64,000 bases of DNA from an uncultured Collinsella sp. (GTDB lineage: Bacteria; Actinomycetota; Coriobacteriia; Coriobacteriales; Coriobacteriaceae): the NCBI GenBank assembly GCA_958433005.1, contig CAUAWV010000002.1:41048-105047 (forward strand), in the 5' to 3' direction. The position numbers were made by a program, and so were the translations under genes. The notes under the pieces were generated by a model. That model searched no databases. It was not told the DNA's origin and worked only from the letters and a program-made list of their open reading frames with translations. Positions 29,328-37,038 of this stretch are shown piece after piece; positions within the stretch are counted from its first letter, which is position 1; each line of letters starts with the position of its first letter.

Positions 29328-29724
29328 CTCACCGAGTACGCGGCAGTGCTGGGCCCATCCCAACTGAGGTCACGGTGGTCCGATAGGGGCGCCGCCCGCG
29401 GCATGCGCCGCGGAGCGGTATCCCCTACCGAAGGGCGGGGATGCCCTCCGCTTCCAGTTCGGAATCAGCCGTCGGAGGCGTTCGGCTGACTGCGGGAACG
29501 GCCTGTCCGCTCAATGTGTTCGGCTGAGATCGGAAATCAACCCAACACGAGCCGGACACGCGCCAGACGGCTCTTCCCCGTACGGCCTTCCCCCTTACGC
29601 TCATGTTGCAGACGTGTAACGCCGCTGTAAGCGCACCTCTTTTGGCGCCAGACAGGTACAATGATGAACACTGTACCGTAGCGGAGCGCCCCGCGCGCGC
29701 CGCAACCACGCGAAAGGGTTTCCC
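29328..29724. other. 397-bp gene-free region at the right end of the island
   Basis: It contains a perfect palindrome CCGCGGC-ATGC-GCCGCGG (29396-29413), a second GC hairpin around 29428-29451, and the right 63-bp direct repeat (29480-29542). The last 180 bp belong to the upstream region of the ACT protein gene. No gene is seen. Confidence 0.6.
29480..29542. repeat. Right 63-bp direct repeat of the island
   Basis: Same orientation as 22685-22747 with two differences. The ten bases GTTCGGCTGA occur twice inside it, 38 bp apart (29480-29489 and 29518-29527). Confidence 0.9.
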
Positions 29725-30012
29725 ATGGCCGAGATCTCGTCCTCCCGTATCGTCATCACCGTCCTTGGCAAGAACCGCCCCGGCATCGTCGCCGGCGTCA
29801 CCCGTGTCCTGGGCGAGGCCAACGTCGACATCCGCGACATCACGCAGTCCATTATCGAGGACATCTTCACCATGACCATGCTGGCCGATACCGCCGAGTC
29901 CAAGCTCGACTTCGCTGAGCTGCAGAAGGCCCTGGCCGAGGCCGGCGAGCTTTCGGGCGTCAACGTGTCCATCCAGCGCGAGGACGTCTTTAACTTTATG
30001 TACCGCCTGTAG
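29725..30012 (+). CDS. ACT domain protein (UPF0237 type)
   Basis: A 95-residue protein consisting of one ACT domain plus a short tail: RIVITVLGKNRPGIVAGVTR, VLGEANVDIRDITQSI and the ending NVSIQREDVFNFMYRL. ACT domains bind amino acids or other small ligands and regulate enzymes or transcription. Length and sequence fit the UPF0237 group of free-standing ACT proteins. It lies 78 bp upstream of citrate synthase on the same strand and is probably co-transcribed. The RBS AAAGGG is moderate. Confidence 0.85.
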   Translation: MAEISSSRIVITVLGKNRPGIVAGVTRVLGEANVDIRDITQSIIEDIFTMTMLADTAESKLDFAELQKALAEAGELSGVNVSIQREDVFNFMYRL

Positions 30013-30090
30013 CGAACAGGCCGTGCAGGAACAGGCCGGCGCATCTGCACTCAAGCACGCCGCCCCCACACGGCCCGGAGAGGAGCGCAC

Positions 30091-31509
30091 ATGGCCTACG
30101 ACGCCAAGAAAATCTATTACCGCTTCGATGACCACTTGAGCCGACTGGTTCTGGATTACGAAGCAAGCCGCCAGATTTCGTCTGAGAGCGAAAGCCTCTA
30201 CCACGGCCTGCCGACCGACCCTTATGACGAGGGCTTGTTCGAAGAGCACAATGTCAAGCGCGGCCTGCGCAATGCCGACGGCTCGGGCGTGGTCGCGGGC
30301 CTCACTCGTATCTCGGATGTGCACGGCTACAACAAGGTCGACGGAAAGGTCGTGCCCGATCAGGGCAAGCTCACGCTTCGCGGCTACAGCATCGAGGATC
30401 TGGTCAACAATGCCCAGGCCGAGAATCGCTACGGCTACGAGGAAGTCGCCTATCTGCTTATCACGGGTTCGCTGCCCAACAAGGAAGAGCTCGACGGCTT
30501 TTGCGAGCGCCTGGGCGCCTTTAGACATCTGAGCGACGAGTACGTTAAAGAGTTCCCTATGACCACGGTATCGTCGAGCATCATGAACGTGCTCCAGCGC
30601 GCCGTACTGCTGCTCTACGCCTTCGATGCCGAACCAGACGTGATCACGCCCGAGCACGAAATCGACGTCGCCATTTCCATGCTCGCACGTCTCCCGCGCA
30701 TCGCCGCCTTCGCACACATGGCCTCGGTCGCCAAGCTTCGCGGCTCCGAGGTTCACGTGCCGCACCCCACGCCCGGTCTCTCCACCGCCGAGACCATCCT
30801 ACAGGTCCTGCGCGGCGGCATGGCGTTCACCCGCGATGAGGCGATGCTGCTCGACGTTATGCTCATGCTGCATGCCGAGCACGGCGGCGGCAACAACTCC
30901 ACCTTCGCTTGCCGCGTGCTGTCGTCTTCGGCCACCGACCCGTATTCCGCCTACGCCGCGGCTATCGGCTCGCTCAAGGGCCCGCGCCACGGTGGTGCCA
31001 ATGCCAAGGTCGTGTCTATGCACGAGGACATCCGCGCGCATGTCTCCAACTGGGAGGACGAGGACGAGGTCGCGGCCTACCTGGGCAAGATCCTCGACAA
31101 GCAGGCCTTCGACGGCACGGGCCTCATCTACGGCATGGGCCACGCCGTCTATACGCTCAGCGACCCGCGCGCCGAGGTCTGCCGTCGTTACGCGCGCACA
31201 CTTGCCGCCAAGAAGAACCTGGGCGATGAGTTCGCGCTCATCGAGCGCATCGAGCGCCTGGCACCCCAGGTCATGCGCGACCACGGCATGACCAAGCCCA
31301 TCTGCGCGAACATCGACCTGTACACGGGCTTTATCTACAAGATGCTCGGCGTGCCCGAGACGCTTTTTACGCCGCTATTCGCCGTCGCCCGCATGGCCGG
31401 CTGGTCGGCACACCGCATGGAAGAGCTCTTCTGCGCGCACCGTATTATTCGCCCGGCCTATCGTCCGGTGATCGAGCCGCTGGAGTACAAGCCGCTCGCC
31501 GACCGCTAG
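30091..31509 (+). CDS. gltA: Citrate synthase
   Basis: Condenses oxaloacetate and acetyl-CoA to citrate. The 472-residue protein has the catalytic triad region: His in LMLHAEHGGGNNSTFACRV, His in IYGMGHAVYTLSDPRAEV and Asp in ANIDLYTGFIYKMLG. GLRNADGSGVVAGLTRISDV near the N-terminus fits the longer citrate synthases of anaerobes. RBS GGAGAGGAGCGCAC is strong. An intrinsic terminator follows at 31533. In a fermenting anaerobe the role is probably glutamate synthesis. Confidence 0.92.
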   Translation: MAYDAKKIYYRFDDHLSRLVLDYEASRQISSESESLYHGLPTDPYDEGLFEEHNVKRGLRNADGSGVVAGLTRISDVHGYNKVDGKVVPDQGKLTLRGYSIEDLVNNAQAENRYGYEEVAYLLITGSLPNKEELDGFCERLGAFRHLSDEYVKEFPMTTVSSSIMNVLQRAVLLLYAFDAEPDVITPEHEIDVAISMLARLPRIAAFAHMASVAKLRGSEVHVPHPTPGLSTAETILQVLRGGMAFTRDEAMLLDVMLMLHAEHGGGNNSTFACRVLSSSATDPYSAYAAAIGSLKGPRHGGANAKVVSMHEDIRAHVSNWEDEDEVAAYLGKILDKQAFDGTGLIYGMGHAVYTLSDPRAEVCRRYARTLAAKKNLGDEFALIERIERLAPQVMRDHGMTKPICANIDLYTGFIYKMLGVPETLFTPLFAVARMAGWSAHRMEELFCAHRIIRPAYRPVIEPLEYKPLADR

Positions 31510-31532
31510 GACGCGGACCGTTATAGAACTCG

Positions 31533-31571
31533 AGCGTGGCCAGGGACCCAAGCCCTCGGCCACGCTTTTTA
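31533..31571 (+). terminator. Terminator after citrate synthase
   Basis: AGCGTGGCC (31533-31541) and GGCCACGCT (31558-31566) are perfect 9-bp arms followed by TTTTTA on the plus strand. Confidence 0.88.
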
Positions 31572-31595
31572 TGCCAGTAGAAAGGGCTGCATCAA

Positions 31596-32438
31596 ATGAT
31601 TGTGTTTTCCGATATGGATGGGACGCTGCTGACGAGCGATAAGCAAATGAGCGATGCCACCTGGGCGATGCTCGACGAGCTCGCACGTCGTGGCATCGAG
31701 TTTATTCCCTGCACGGGACGTCCACTGTCGGGCATCTTTGAGCCCATTCTCGCCCATCCCGCCGTGCATTACGCGGTCTGTGCCAACGGCGCCAGCGTCT
31801 GGCAGCTCGACGAGGATACGCCCACCGACGCCTCGCGCGCCACGTGCATCTTGAGCCGTCCGCTCGACCGTGGCATTGCCCACCGCATCCATCGCATTGC
31901 CGCCGGCCACGATGTGACCTTCGATATCTTCGCGGATGGGCAGTGCTTCCTCCCCCGCTCGCTCTACGGGCGTCTGGATGAGTTCTGTGGCGGCGACCCC
32001 CACATCGCGGCTTCGCTCAAGCGCACACGAACGCCGATCGACATGAATATCGACAGCAAGATCGACGAGGTCGAGGCGCTCGAACGCATCGCTATGTACT
32101 GGCACGACCCCGCCGATCGCGACGCCATCGCGGCGGCGCTCGACACGCTCGGAGGCATTGAGGTCACGCGTTCGTACGCCATGAATATCGAGGTTATGGG
32201 CGAAGGCACCACCAAGGGAACGGCCCTCACGTGGCTGTGTGAGCACCTGGGCGAGCGCCTCGCCAACGCCTGGGCGTTCGGCGACAACATCAACGACATC
32301 CCCATGCTGCAGGCAGCGGGCCACGGCATGGCCATGATCAACGCCGAGCCCGAAGATCGCGAGGCCGCCGACGCCATCACCGAATACGACAACGACCACG
32401 ACGGCGTCGCCCGCACCATCATGGCCGCCCTCGCCTAG
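31596..32438 (+). CDS. Cof-type HAD-IIB phosphatase
   Basis: A 280-residue haloacid dehalogenase hydrolase. Motif I MIVFSDMDGTLLTSDKQMSD has the nucleophile Asp, motif II is FIPCTGRPLSGI, and the C-terminal motif WAFGDNINDIPMLQAAGHGM has the Mg-binding Asp pair. A GTTKGTALTWL segment carries the motif III Lys. Family members dephosphorylate sugar phosphates, flavin or pyridoxal phosphates; the substrate is not predictable. RBS AGAAAGGG precedes the ATG. Confidence 0.88.
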   Translation: MIVFSDMDGTLLTSDKQMSDATWAMLDELARRGIEFIPCTGRPLSGIFEPILAHPAVHYAVCANGASVWQLDEDTPTDASRATCILSRPLDRGIAHRIHRIAAGHDVTFDIFADGQCFLPRSLYGRLDEFCGGDPHIAASLKRTRTPIDMNIDSKIDEVEALERIAMYWHDPADRDAIAAALDTLGGIEVTRSYAMNIEVMGEGTTKGTALTWLCEHLGERLANAWAFGDNINDIPMLQAAGHGMAMINAEPEDREAADAITEYDNDHDGVARTIMAALA

Positions 32439-32448
32439 TCATTGGTCA

Positions 32449-32478
32449 GTCATTGGGGACGTTCTTAAACGACTAGTC
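32449..32478. repeat. Inverted repeat E, left copy
   Basis: GGGGACGTTCTTAAACGACT with flanks matches the complement of 33522-33550 in about 27 of 29 positions. The pair encloses the second HAD gene. More GGGGAC-containing hairpin sequence follows up to 32540. Confidence 0.75.
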
Positions 32479-32556
32479 ACTGGGGACACTCTTCGCAAAA
32501 AGCTGCAAGGACCGTCCCCCACTGTCGGCAGAAAAGGAACGTCCCCATCTGCCGGA

Positions 32557-33351
32557 TTAGGAGAGACTCTCCAGCATGCGGCGGAGCTCCTGTTGGACGG
32601 CGTGGTCGCGGTTGCACCCCACCACACGATCGGCAACGGCCTTGAGCGCAGGGCGCGCGTTTTCCATCGCGCAGCCCGTGCCGACAAAGCGAATGATCTC
32701 GTAGTCGTTCATCGAGTCGCCAAACGCCATGACCTCGTCGCGACCAATGCCGTAATGCTCCGCGAGCTGCGCGATACCCGAGGCCTTCGACACACCAGGC
32801 TGCATGGCATCGATCCACGCGTTGCCCGAAGGCGCAAAAGTAAAGAGCTGACCAAGTTCGCGCTGTAGTACGTACGCACTGTCCATAACCGCACTGTCGT
32901 CGCAAAAGATACTCGCTTTGATGATATTTACGCTGGGATCGGGCAGCTCCCAAATGCGTTCGGCATTGGGAAGGTCCTTATCGACCTCGCGCACGAACTT
33001 GCTCTCGTCATCGAGCAAAAAGGACTTGGTTCGGTCAAAGAGCGCAAGATGCAGATTGGGAAACGTCCTGACGGCTTGGGCGAGCCTTCGAATCGCCAGG
33101 TGGGAATACACCTCACGGTCTACCATCTTACCGTCGGCGTAGACCTGGGCGCCGTTAGCGGCGACAAAGTCCATCTTGTCGCGAACGGGCGCAAAGAACT
33201 CGCACAGGCGATCGTAGCGACGACCTGACGATGCGGCGAAATGCACGCCATGCTCGCGTAGCGCCAGAATCAGTTCGTAGGTCTCGGGAGGCACCTGGCC
33301 GTTTTCGTCAAGCAGTGTGCCGTCCATATCGGATGCAATCAGTTTAAACAT
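32557..33351 (-). CDS. Cof-type HAD-IIB phosphatase
   Basis: A 264-residue paralogue of the convergent HAD gene. Motifs: KLIASDMDGTLLDENGQVP, FAASSGRRYDRLCEF, KASGIAQLAEHYGI and VMAFGDSMNDYEIIRFVG. Substrate unknown. The start codon is only 5 bp from the 3' arm of a long hairpin that contains its Shine-Dalgarno AAGGGAG. It lies downstream of adenine deaminase on the same strand. Confidence 0.88.
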   Translation of the reverse strand: MFKLIASDMDGTLLDENGQVPPETYELILALREHGVHFAASSGRRYDRLCEFFAPVRDKMDFVAANGAQVYADGKMVDREVYSHLAIRRLAQAVRTFPNLHLALFDRTKSFLLDDESKFVREVDKDLPNAERIWELPDPSVNIIKASIFCDDSAVMDSAYVLQRELGQLFTFAPSGNAWIDAMQPGVSKASGIAQLAEHYGIGRDEVMAFGDSMNDYEIIRFVGTGCAMENARPALKAVADRVVGCNRDHAVQQELRRMLESLS

Positions 33352-33356
33352 AGAAA

Positions 33357-33418
33357 AGCTCCCTTCGGGCTTGTTGGAATCGAACGTGTATCCGATTCCA
33401 ACGTACCCAAAGGGAGCT
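33357..33418 (-). promoter_or_regulatory. Long hairpin holding the RBS of the HAD gene
   Basis: 26-bp arms (33357-33382 and 33393-33418) match at 23 positions (TTGGAATCG and AGCTCCCTT blocks). On the minus strand the hairpin ends in AAGGGAGCTTTTCTATG, so it has the form of a terminator while its last arm is the RBS. It may terminate adenine deaminase transcripts or control HAD translation. Confidence 0.65.
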
Positions 33419-33521
33419 CAAATAAGACTCCGCGGGCGTAAACGTTACAAGGACCTGGCAAATAGCTCACACATGCCAGAGGTCTCACGGTCGCGGCGTC
33501 AGGCGACACGCCACCCCGACG

Positions 33522-33550
33522 GATAGTCGTTTAAGAACGTCCCCGATGAC
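33522..33550. repeat. Inverted repeat E, right copy
   Basis: Complement of 32449-32478. Its end overlaps the stop codon of adenine deaminase at 33550. Confidence 0.75.
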
Positions 33551-35370
33551 TAGTCGGCGTAGGTGAAGGTCGTGACGTCGAACATGCCCTCGGGGCGGAT
33601 GCGGAGCGTCGGGATGACCGGCAGGGGCAGGAAGATGATGCCCATGATGGGGTCGAGCGGCGGCTCGATACCCATGGCGCGCGCCTTGACCATAAAGTCG
33701 TCATGCTGTGCGGCCACGTCCTCGGCAGCGCCTTCGCTCATCAGGCCGCCGAGCGCCAGCGGAATGCGCGCCACGACCTCGCCGTTGCGCACCAGCACGT
33801 GGCCGCCCTGGCCCACGGCCTCAACGGCAGCCATCATATCCGCCGCATTGTCGCCCACCACGCACACGTTGTGCGAGTCGTGGCCAATCGTGGAGGCAAT
33901 GGCGCCACCCGTGATGGTAAAGCCGCGCACCCAGCCGCGACCGATATGCTTGCCAACCAAGCCCAGACCCGCGGGGCCGTCACCGTCGGCGCCCTCGGCC
34001 TGCAGCGACACGCCGCGGCCGTGGCGCTCGATCAGCATAATGCGGCGCAGGCCCTCGGCACTCTCGGGGCGAACCATACCCGTGATAGCCATACCCGGGA
34101 TGACATCGATAACGGCCTCGCCCGGCTTAAAGGCATAGTCGAACACGTCGAGCGATAGCTTCGGCAGCTTAACGGAAGCACGCAGCTCATCGGCAAGCGC
34201 TGCGACCTCGGCCATCTCGGGTGCGATCTCGCCCACAAAGGTGCCGTCCTGCGCCACCAGAGCACCGGCGGCATATACGCGATGCGGAGCCTTGGCAAAC
34301 GTCAGGTCATCGAGCAACAGCAGGTCGGCGCGTTTGCCCGGGGCGATCGCGCCACGGAGCTCATGCGGGTCGCGACAGCCGTGGTCCAGGCCAAATGCCT
34401 CAGCCGTGGAAAGGGACGCCATGGAGATGGCGACCACCGGGTCGATGCCGGCCTCGATGGCCACGCGGCAGGCATTGTCGATCATACCGGTCGAAAGAGC
34501 ATCGGAGGGAGCGCGGTCGTCGGTCGCAAAGCAGCAGCGGCGGGCGCGGGCAGGGTTCTCCAGCAGCATCGGAGACAAATTGGCCAGGTCGTGGCTGCAC
34601 GTGCCCTCACGCAGCATCACATACATGCCGCGGGACAGCTTGTCGAGCGCCTCCTCGGGAATCGTCGACTCGTGGTCGGCGATAATGCCCGCTGCGGCAT
34701 AGGCGTTGAGGTCCATACCGGCAACGAGCGGCGCGTGGCCGTCAACCTGCTTGGACGGCGTCTGGTTGGCAGCATCGATGCGGGCACAGGTCTCGGGGTC
34801 GGCCATAAAGACGCCCGGCAGGTTCATCATTTCGCCCAGACCAAAGACATCGCCCGGATGCTCGGCAAAAAACGCCTGCATGTCAGCGGCGGTAATCACA
34901 GCGCCCGCTTGCTCGTCGGGCAGTGCGGGCACGCACGAAGGCATCATGTACTTGATGGAGATGGGCGCACGACGACCATCCTCGATCATAAAGCGCAGGC
35001 CGTCGAGACCGGCAACATTGGCAATCTCGTGGCTGTCGGCAATGGCGGTGGTAGTACCGCGCGTCGCGGCCATGCGAGCATACTCGGCGGGACGGATGTT
35101 CGAGGACTCAATGTGCAGATGCCCGTCAATAAAACCGGGAGCGAGATAGCGACCCTGGCAGTCGACGACCTCAGTTGCCTCGTAGGTGCCAGCGGCATCG
35201 TCGCGACCATCGTAGAGCACGCCGACGATCACACCGTCCTTGACGGCAACGCTACCGGGCGCCACACGCTGGCCATACACGTCGACGATCTGCGCATTGG
35301 TAAACAGCGTGTCGACGGGCACGCGGCCCTCGGCGGCCTCGATCACAGACCTCATGACCTCAACGGACAT
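33550..35370 (-). CDS. ade: Adenine deaminase
   Basis: Converts adenine to hypoxanthine and ammonia. The 606-residue protein has the amidohydrolase metal motif GFIDGHLHIESSNIRPAEYA typical of the Ade family (HxHIESS), then ADSHEIANVAG and GLGEMMNLPGV. The C-terminal region has ITGGAIASTIGHDSHNVCVVG, also characteristic. The ATG at 35370 has AAAGGAGAATGT in front; the open frame continues about 100 codons upstream into repeat sequence and is not coding. It may feed purines to the urate/xanthine genes at 54-64 kb. Confidence 0.94.
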   Translation of the reverse strand: MSVEVMRSVIEAAEGRVPVDTLFTNAQIVDVYGQRVAPGSVAVKDGVIVGVLYDGRDDAAGTYEATEVVDCQGRYLAPGFIDGHLHIESSNIRPAEYARMAATRGTTTAIADSHEIANVAGLDGLRFMIEDGRRAPISIKYMMPSCVPALPDEQAGAVITAADMQAFFAEHPGDVFGLGEMMNLPGVFMADPETCARIDAANQTPSKQVDGHAPLVAGMDLNAYAAAGIIADHESTIPEEALDKLSRGMYVMLREGTCSHDLANLSPMLLENPARARRCCFATDDRAPSDALSTGMIDNACRVAIEAGIDPVVAISMASLSTAEAFGLDHGCRDPHELRGAIAPGKRADLLLLDDLTFAKAPHRVYAAGALVAQDGTFVGEIAPEMAEVAALADELRASVKLPKLSLDVFDYAFKPGEAVIDVIPGMAITGMVRPESAEGLRRIMLIERHGRGVSLQAEGADGDGPAGLGLVGKHIGRGWVRGFTITGGAIASTIGHDSHNVCVVGDNAADMMAAVEAVGQGGHVLVRNGEVVARIPLALGGLMSEGAAEDVAAQHDDFMVKARAMGIEPPLDPIMGIIFLPLPVIPTLRIRPEGMFDVTTFTYAD

Positions 35371-35729
35371 ACATTCTCCTTTAACCGTAGAAAACAGCTG
35401 CGGAGCGGACAGGCCTTCACCGCAGCAAGACAATAGCCATTGTATGCCCAAACGATGGGTCGGGAATACACCCCCTCCGCTTAACGGCACACGCCGCTTG
35501 GCGCAATGGGGACAGGTTGCTTTGTACCAATGACAAGGAGTGTCCCAAAGTGCCAACAACGGCAGCGCCGATATTTTGGCAACGCCAGCGAGCGGGCCGC
35601 ATTTGAGGCAAGGTGACGCGAAACGAAAGGGCGCTGACCTTCTGGTCGCGCCCTTGAAGTTGAACGTCAGATTGTCCAAATGCGGCCCGCGCAGCGTCGG
35701 CCGGTCCGCCGTTCGTTAGAACGGCGGAA
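35371..35729. other. 359-bp gene-free region between adenine deaminase and tyrS
   Basis: It holds a degenerate family C half-palindrome (GCAATGGGGACAGGTTG, 35500-35516), an inverted repeat with perfect 14-bp arms GCGGGCCGCATTTG (35592-35605, complement at 35677-35690), a terminator inside that repeat (35627-35655), and the hairpin CCGCCGTTC-GTTA-GAACGGCGG (35706-35727). No gene is seen. Confidence 0.65.
35627..35655 (-). terminator. Terminator after tyrS
   Basis: AAGGGCGC (35627-35634) and GCGCCCTT (35648-35655) with additional GACC/GGTC pairing form a stem read on the minus strand and followed by TCG. The AGGGCGCTGACCTTC string also occurs in the argR terminator. Confidence 0.65.
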
Positions 35730-36941
35730 CTAAATCAACTTGAAGCCCTTGCGCTTGCCCACGGAGAGGGTGTCGCCCAGCTTGAGGGCGCTCGGATCGA
35801 TGTTGTAGCTCTTGGAAGCCACAGCCTTGCCGTTGATCTTGACGCCGCCGCCGTCGATGTCGCGGCGGGCCTGACCGGCGCTGGCCGAAAGGCCCAGGTC
35901 CTTGAGCAGGCCAGCGAGGTAAATCTGGCCCTCGTCGTTGACGGTCAGCTCAACGTGCTTCTCGGGGAAGTCGGCAAGCTGGCCCTCCTTGAACACACGG
36001 TCGAACTCGGCCTGAGCCTCGTCGCCGGCGCCGGCACCGTGGTAGGTGTCGCACAGGTCGCGGCCTAGAGCGCGCTTGAGCTCGTAGGGGTCGGCGGAGC
36101 CATCGGCCAGGGCGGCATCGATCTTGTCGACCTCGGCCGGGGCGAGCGAGCTGGCCAGACGATAGTACTTGCCGATCATCTCGTCGGGGATGGACATGGT
36201 CTTGCCGAACATATCCTTGGGAGCGTCGGTCAGGCCGATGTAGTTGCCATAGGACTTGGACATCTTGCGCACGCCGTCGGTGCCCTCGAGCAGCGGCATG
36301 GTAAGCGCAATCTGCGGCTCCATGCCCATCTTCTCCATGAGCTCGCGGCCGGCGAGCAGGTTGAAGAGCTGGTCGGTGCCGCCCATCTCGACGTCGGCCT
36401 TGATCTGAACGGAGTCGAAGGCCTGCATCACGGGGTACAGAAACTCGTGCAGGGCAATCGGCGTCTGGGACTGGTAGCGCTTGGTAAAGTCGTCGCGCTC
36501 AAGGATGCGGGCGACGGTGAACTTGGAGCACACCTGCAGCAGGCCGGCCAGGTCCATCGAAAGGATCCAGTCGCCGTTGTGCACGATGGTGGTCTTCTCG
36601 GGGTCCAGGATCTTCATGGCCTGGCTCACGTAGGTCTCGGCGTTGGCCTCGATCTGCTCCTGCGAAAGCTGCGGGCGGGTGGAGTTCTTGCCCGAGGGGT
36701 CGCCGATCAGCGCAGTGCCGTTGCCGATGATAAGGGTGACGTTGTGGCCCAGGTCCTGGAACTGACGCATCTTGCGCAGGGGCACGGCATGGCCCAGGTG
36801 CAGGTCGGGGCTGGTGGGATCGACGCCGAGCTTGATGTTGAGGGGCTCGCCCTTCTCAAGCTTCTTGCGAAGGTCGGCCTCGGGGACGATCTGCGCTGCA
36901 CCCGAGGTGATGATACGCATTTGCTCGTCAACAGACAGCAT
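35730..36941 (-). CDS. tyrS: Tyrosyl-tRNA synthetase
   Basis: A 403-residue class I synthetase. HLGH at residues 48-51 is the HIGH motif, KMSKSYGNYIGL holds KMSKS, and GGTDQLFNLLAGREL is the tyrosine-pocket region. The C-terminal S4-like RNA-binding domain (about 335-403) includes LGLSASAGQARRDIDGGGVK. The RBS AAAAGGAGGATACCC is ideal. The 97-bp upstream gap is too short for a T-box. Confidence 0.96.
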   Translation of the reverse strand: MLSVDEQMRIITSGAAQIVPEADLRKKLEKGEPLNIKLGVDPTSPDLHLGHAVPLRKMRQFQDLGHNVTLIIGNGTALIGDPSGKNSTRPQLSQEQIEANAETYVSQAMKILDPEKTTIVHNGDWILSMDLAGLLQVCSKFTVARILERDDFTKRYQSQTPIALHEFLYPVMQAFDSVQIKADVEMGGTDQLFNLLAGRELMEKMGMEPQIALTMPLLEGTDGVRKMSKSYGNYIGLTDAPKDMFGKTMSIPDEMIGKYYRLASSLAPAEVDKIDAALADGSADPYELKRALGRDLCDTYHGAGAGDEAQAEFDRVFKEGQLADFPEKHVELTVNDEGQIYLAGLLKDLGLSASAGQARRDIDGGGVKINGKAVASKSYNIDPSALKLGDTLSVGKRKGFKLI

Positions 36942-37038
36942 TGGGTATCCTCCTTTTGCTATAGCACCCTCACCGGATACGGCGGTGCTGGAAGTTCATA
37001 AACCCACTAATAATAACCAAAACAGCGCGACGCGGCAC

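Larger units (their letters stand above)
22685..29542. mobile_element. Putative degenerate integrated island bounded by direct repeats
   Basis: About 6.86 kb between and including two 63-bp direct repeats. Contents in order: a fused ABC permease-ATPase, an ABC ATPase, a double-length permease (all minus), then a DUF2975 protein, an XRE regulator and a 5'-truncated tyrosine recombinase (all plus). The recombinase remnant ends 152 bp from the right repeat, the usual place for an integrase beside its attachment site. Flanks are housekeeping genes (rpmE; ACT protein and citrate synthase). Integration by the recombinase is inference; the repeats could also belong to a dispersed family. Confidence 0.6.

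Noticed and set aside
36942..37038. T-box leader upstream of tyrS
   Set aside because: Only 97 bp separate tyrS from the U32 gene and no T-box motif or antiterminator is seen.
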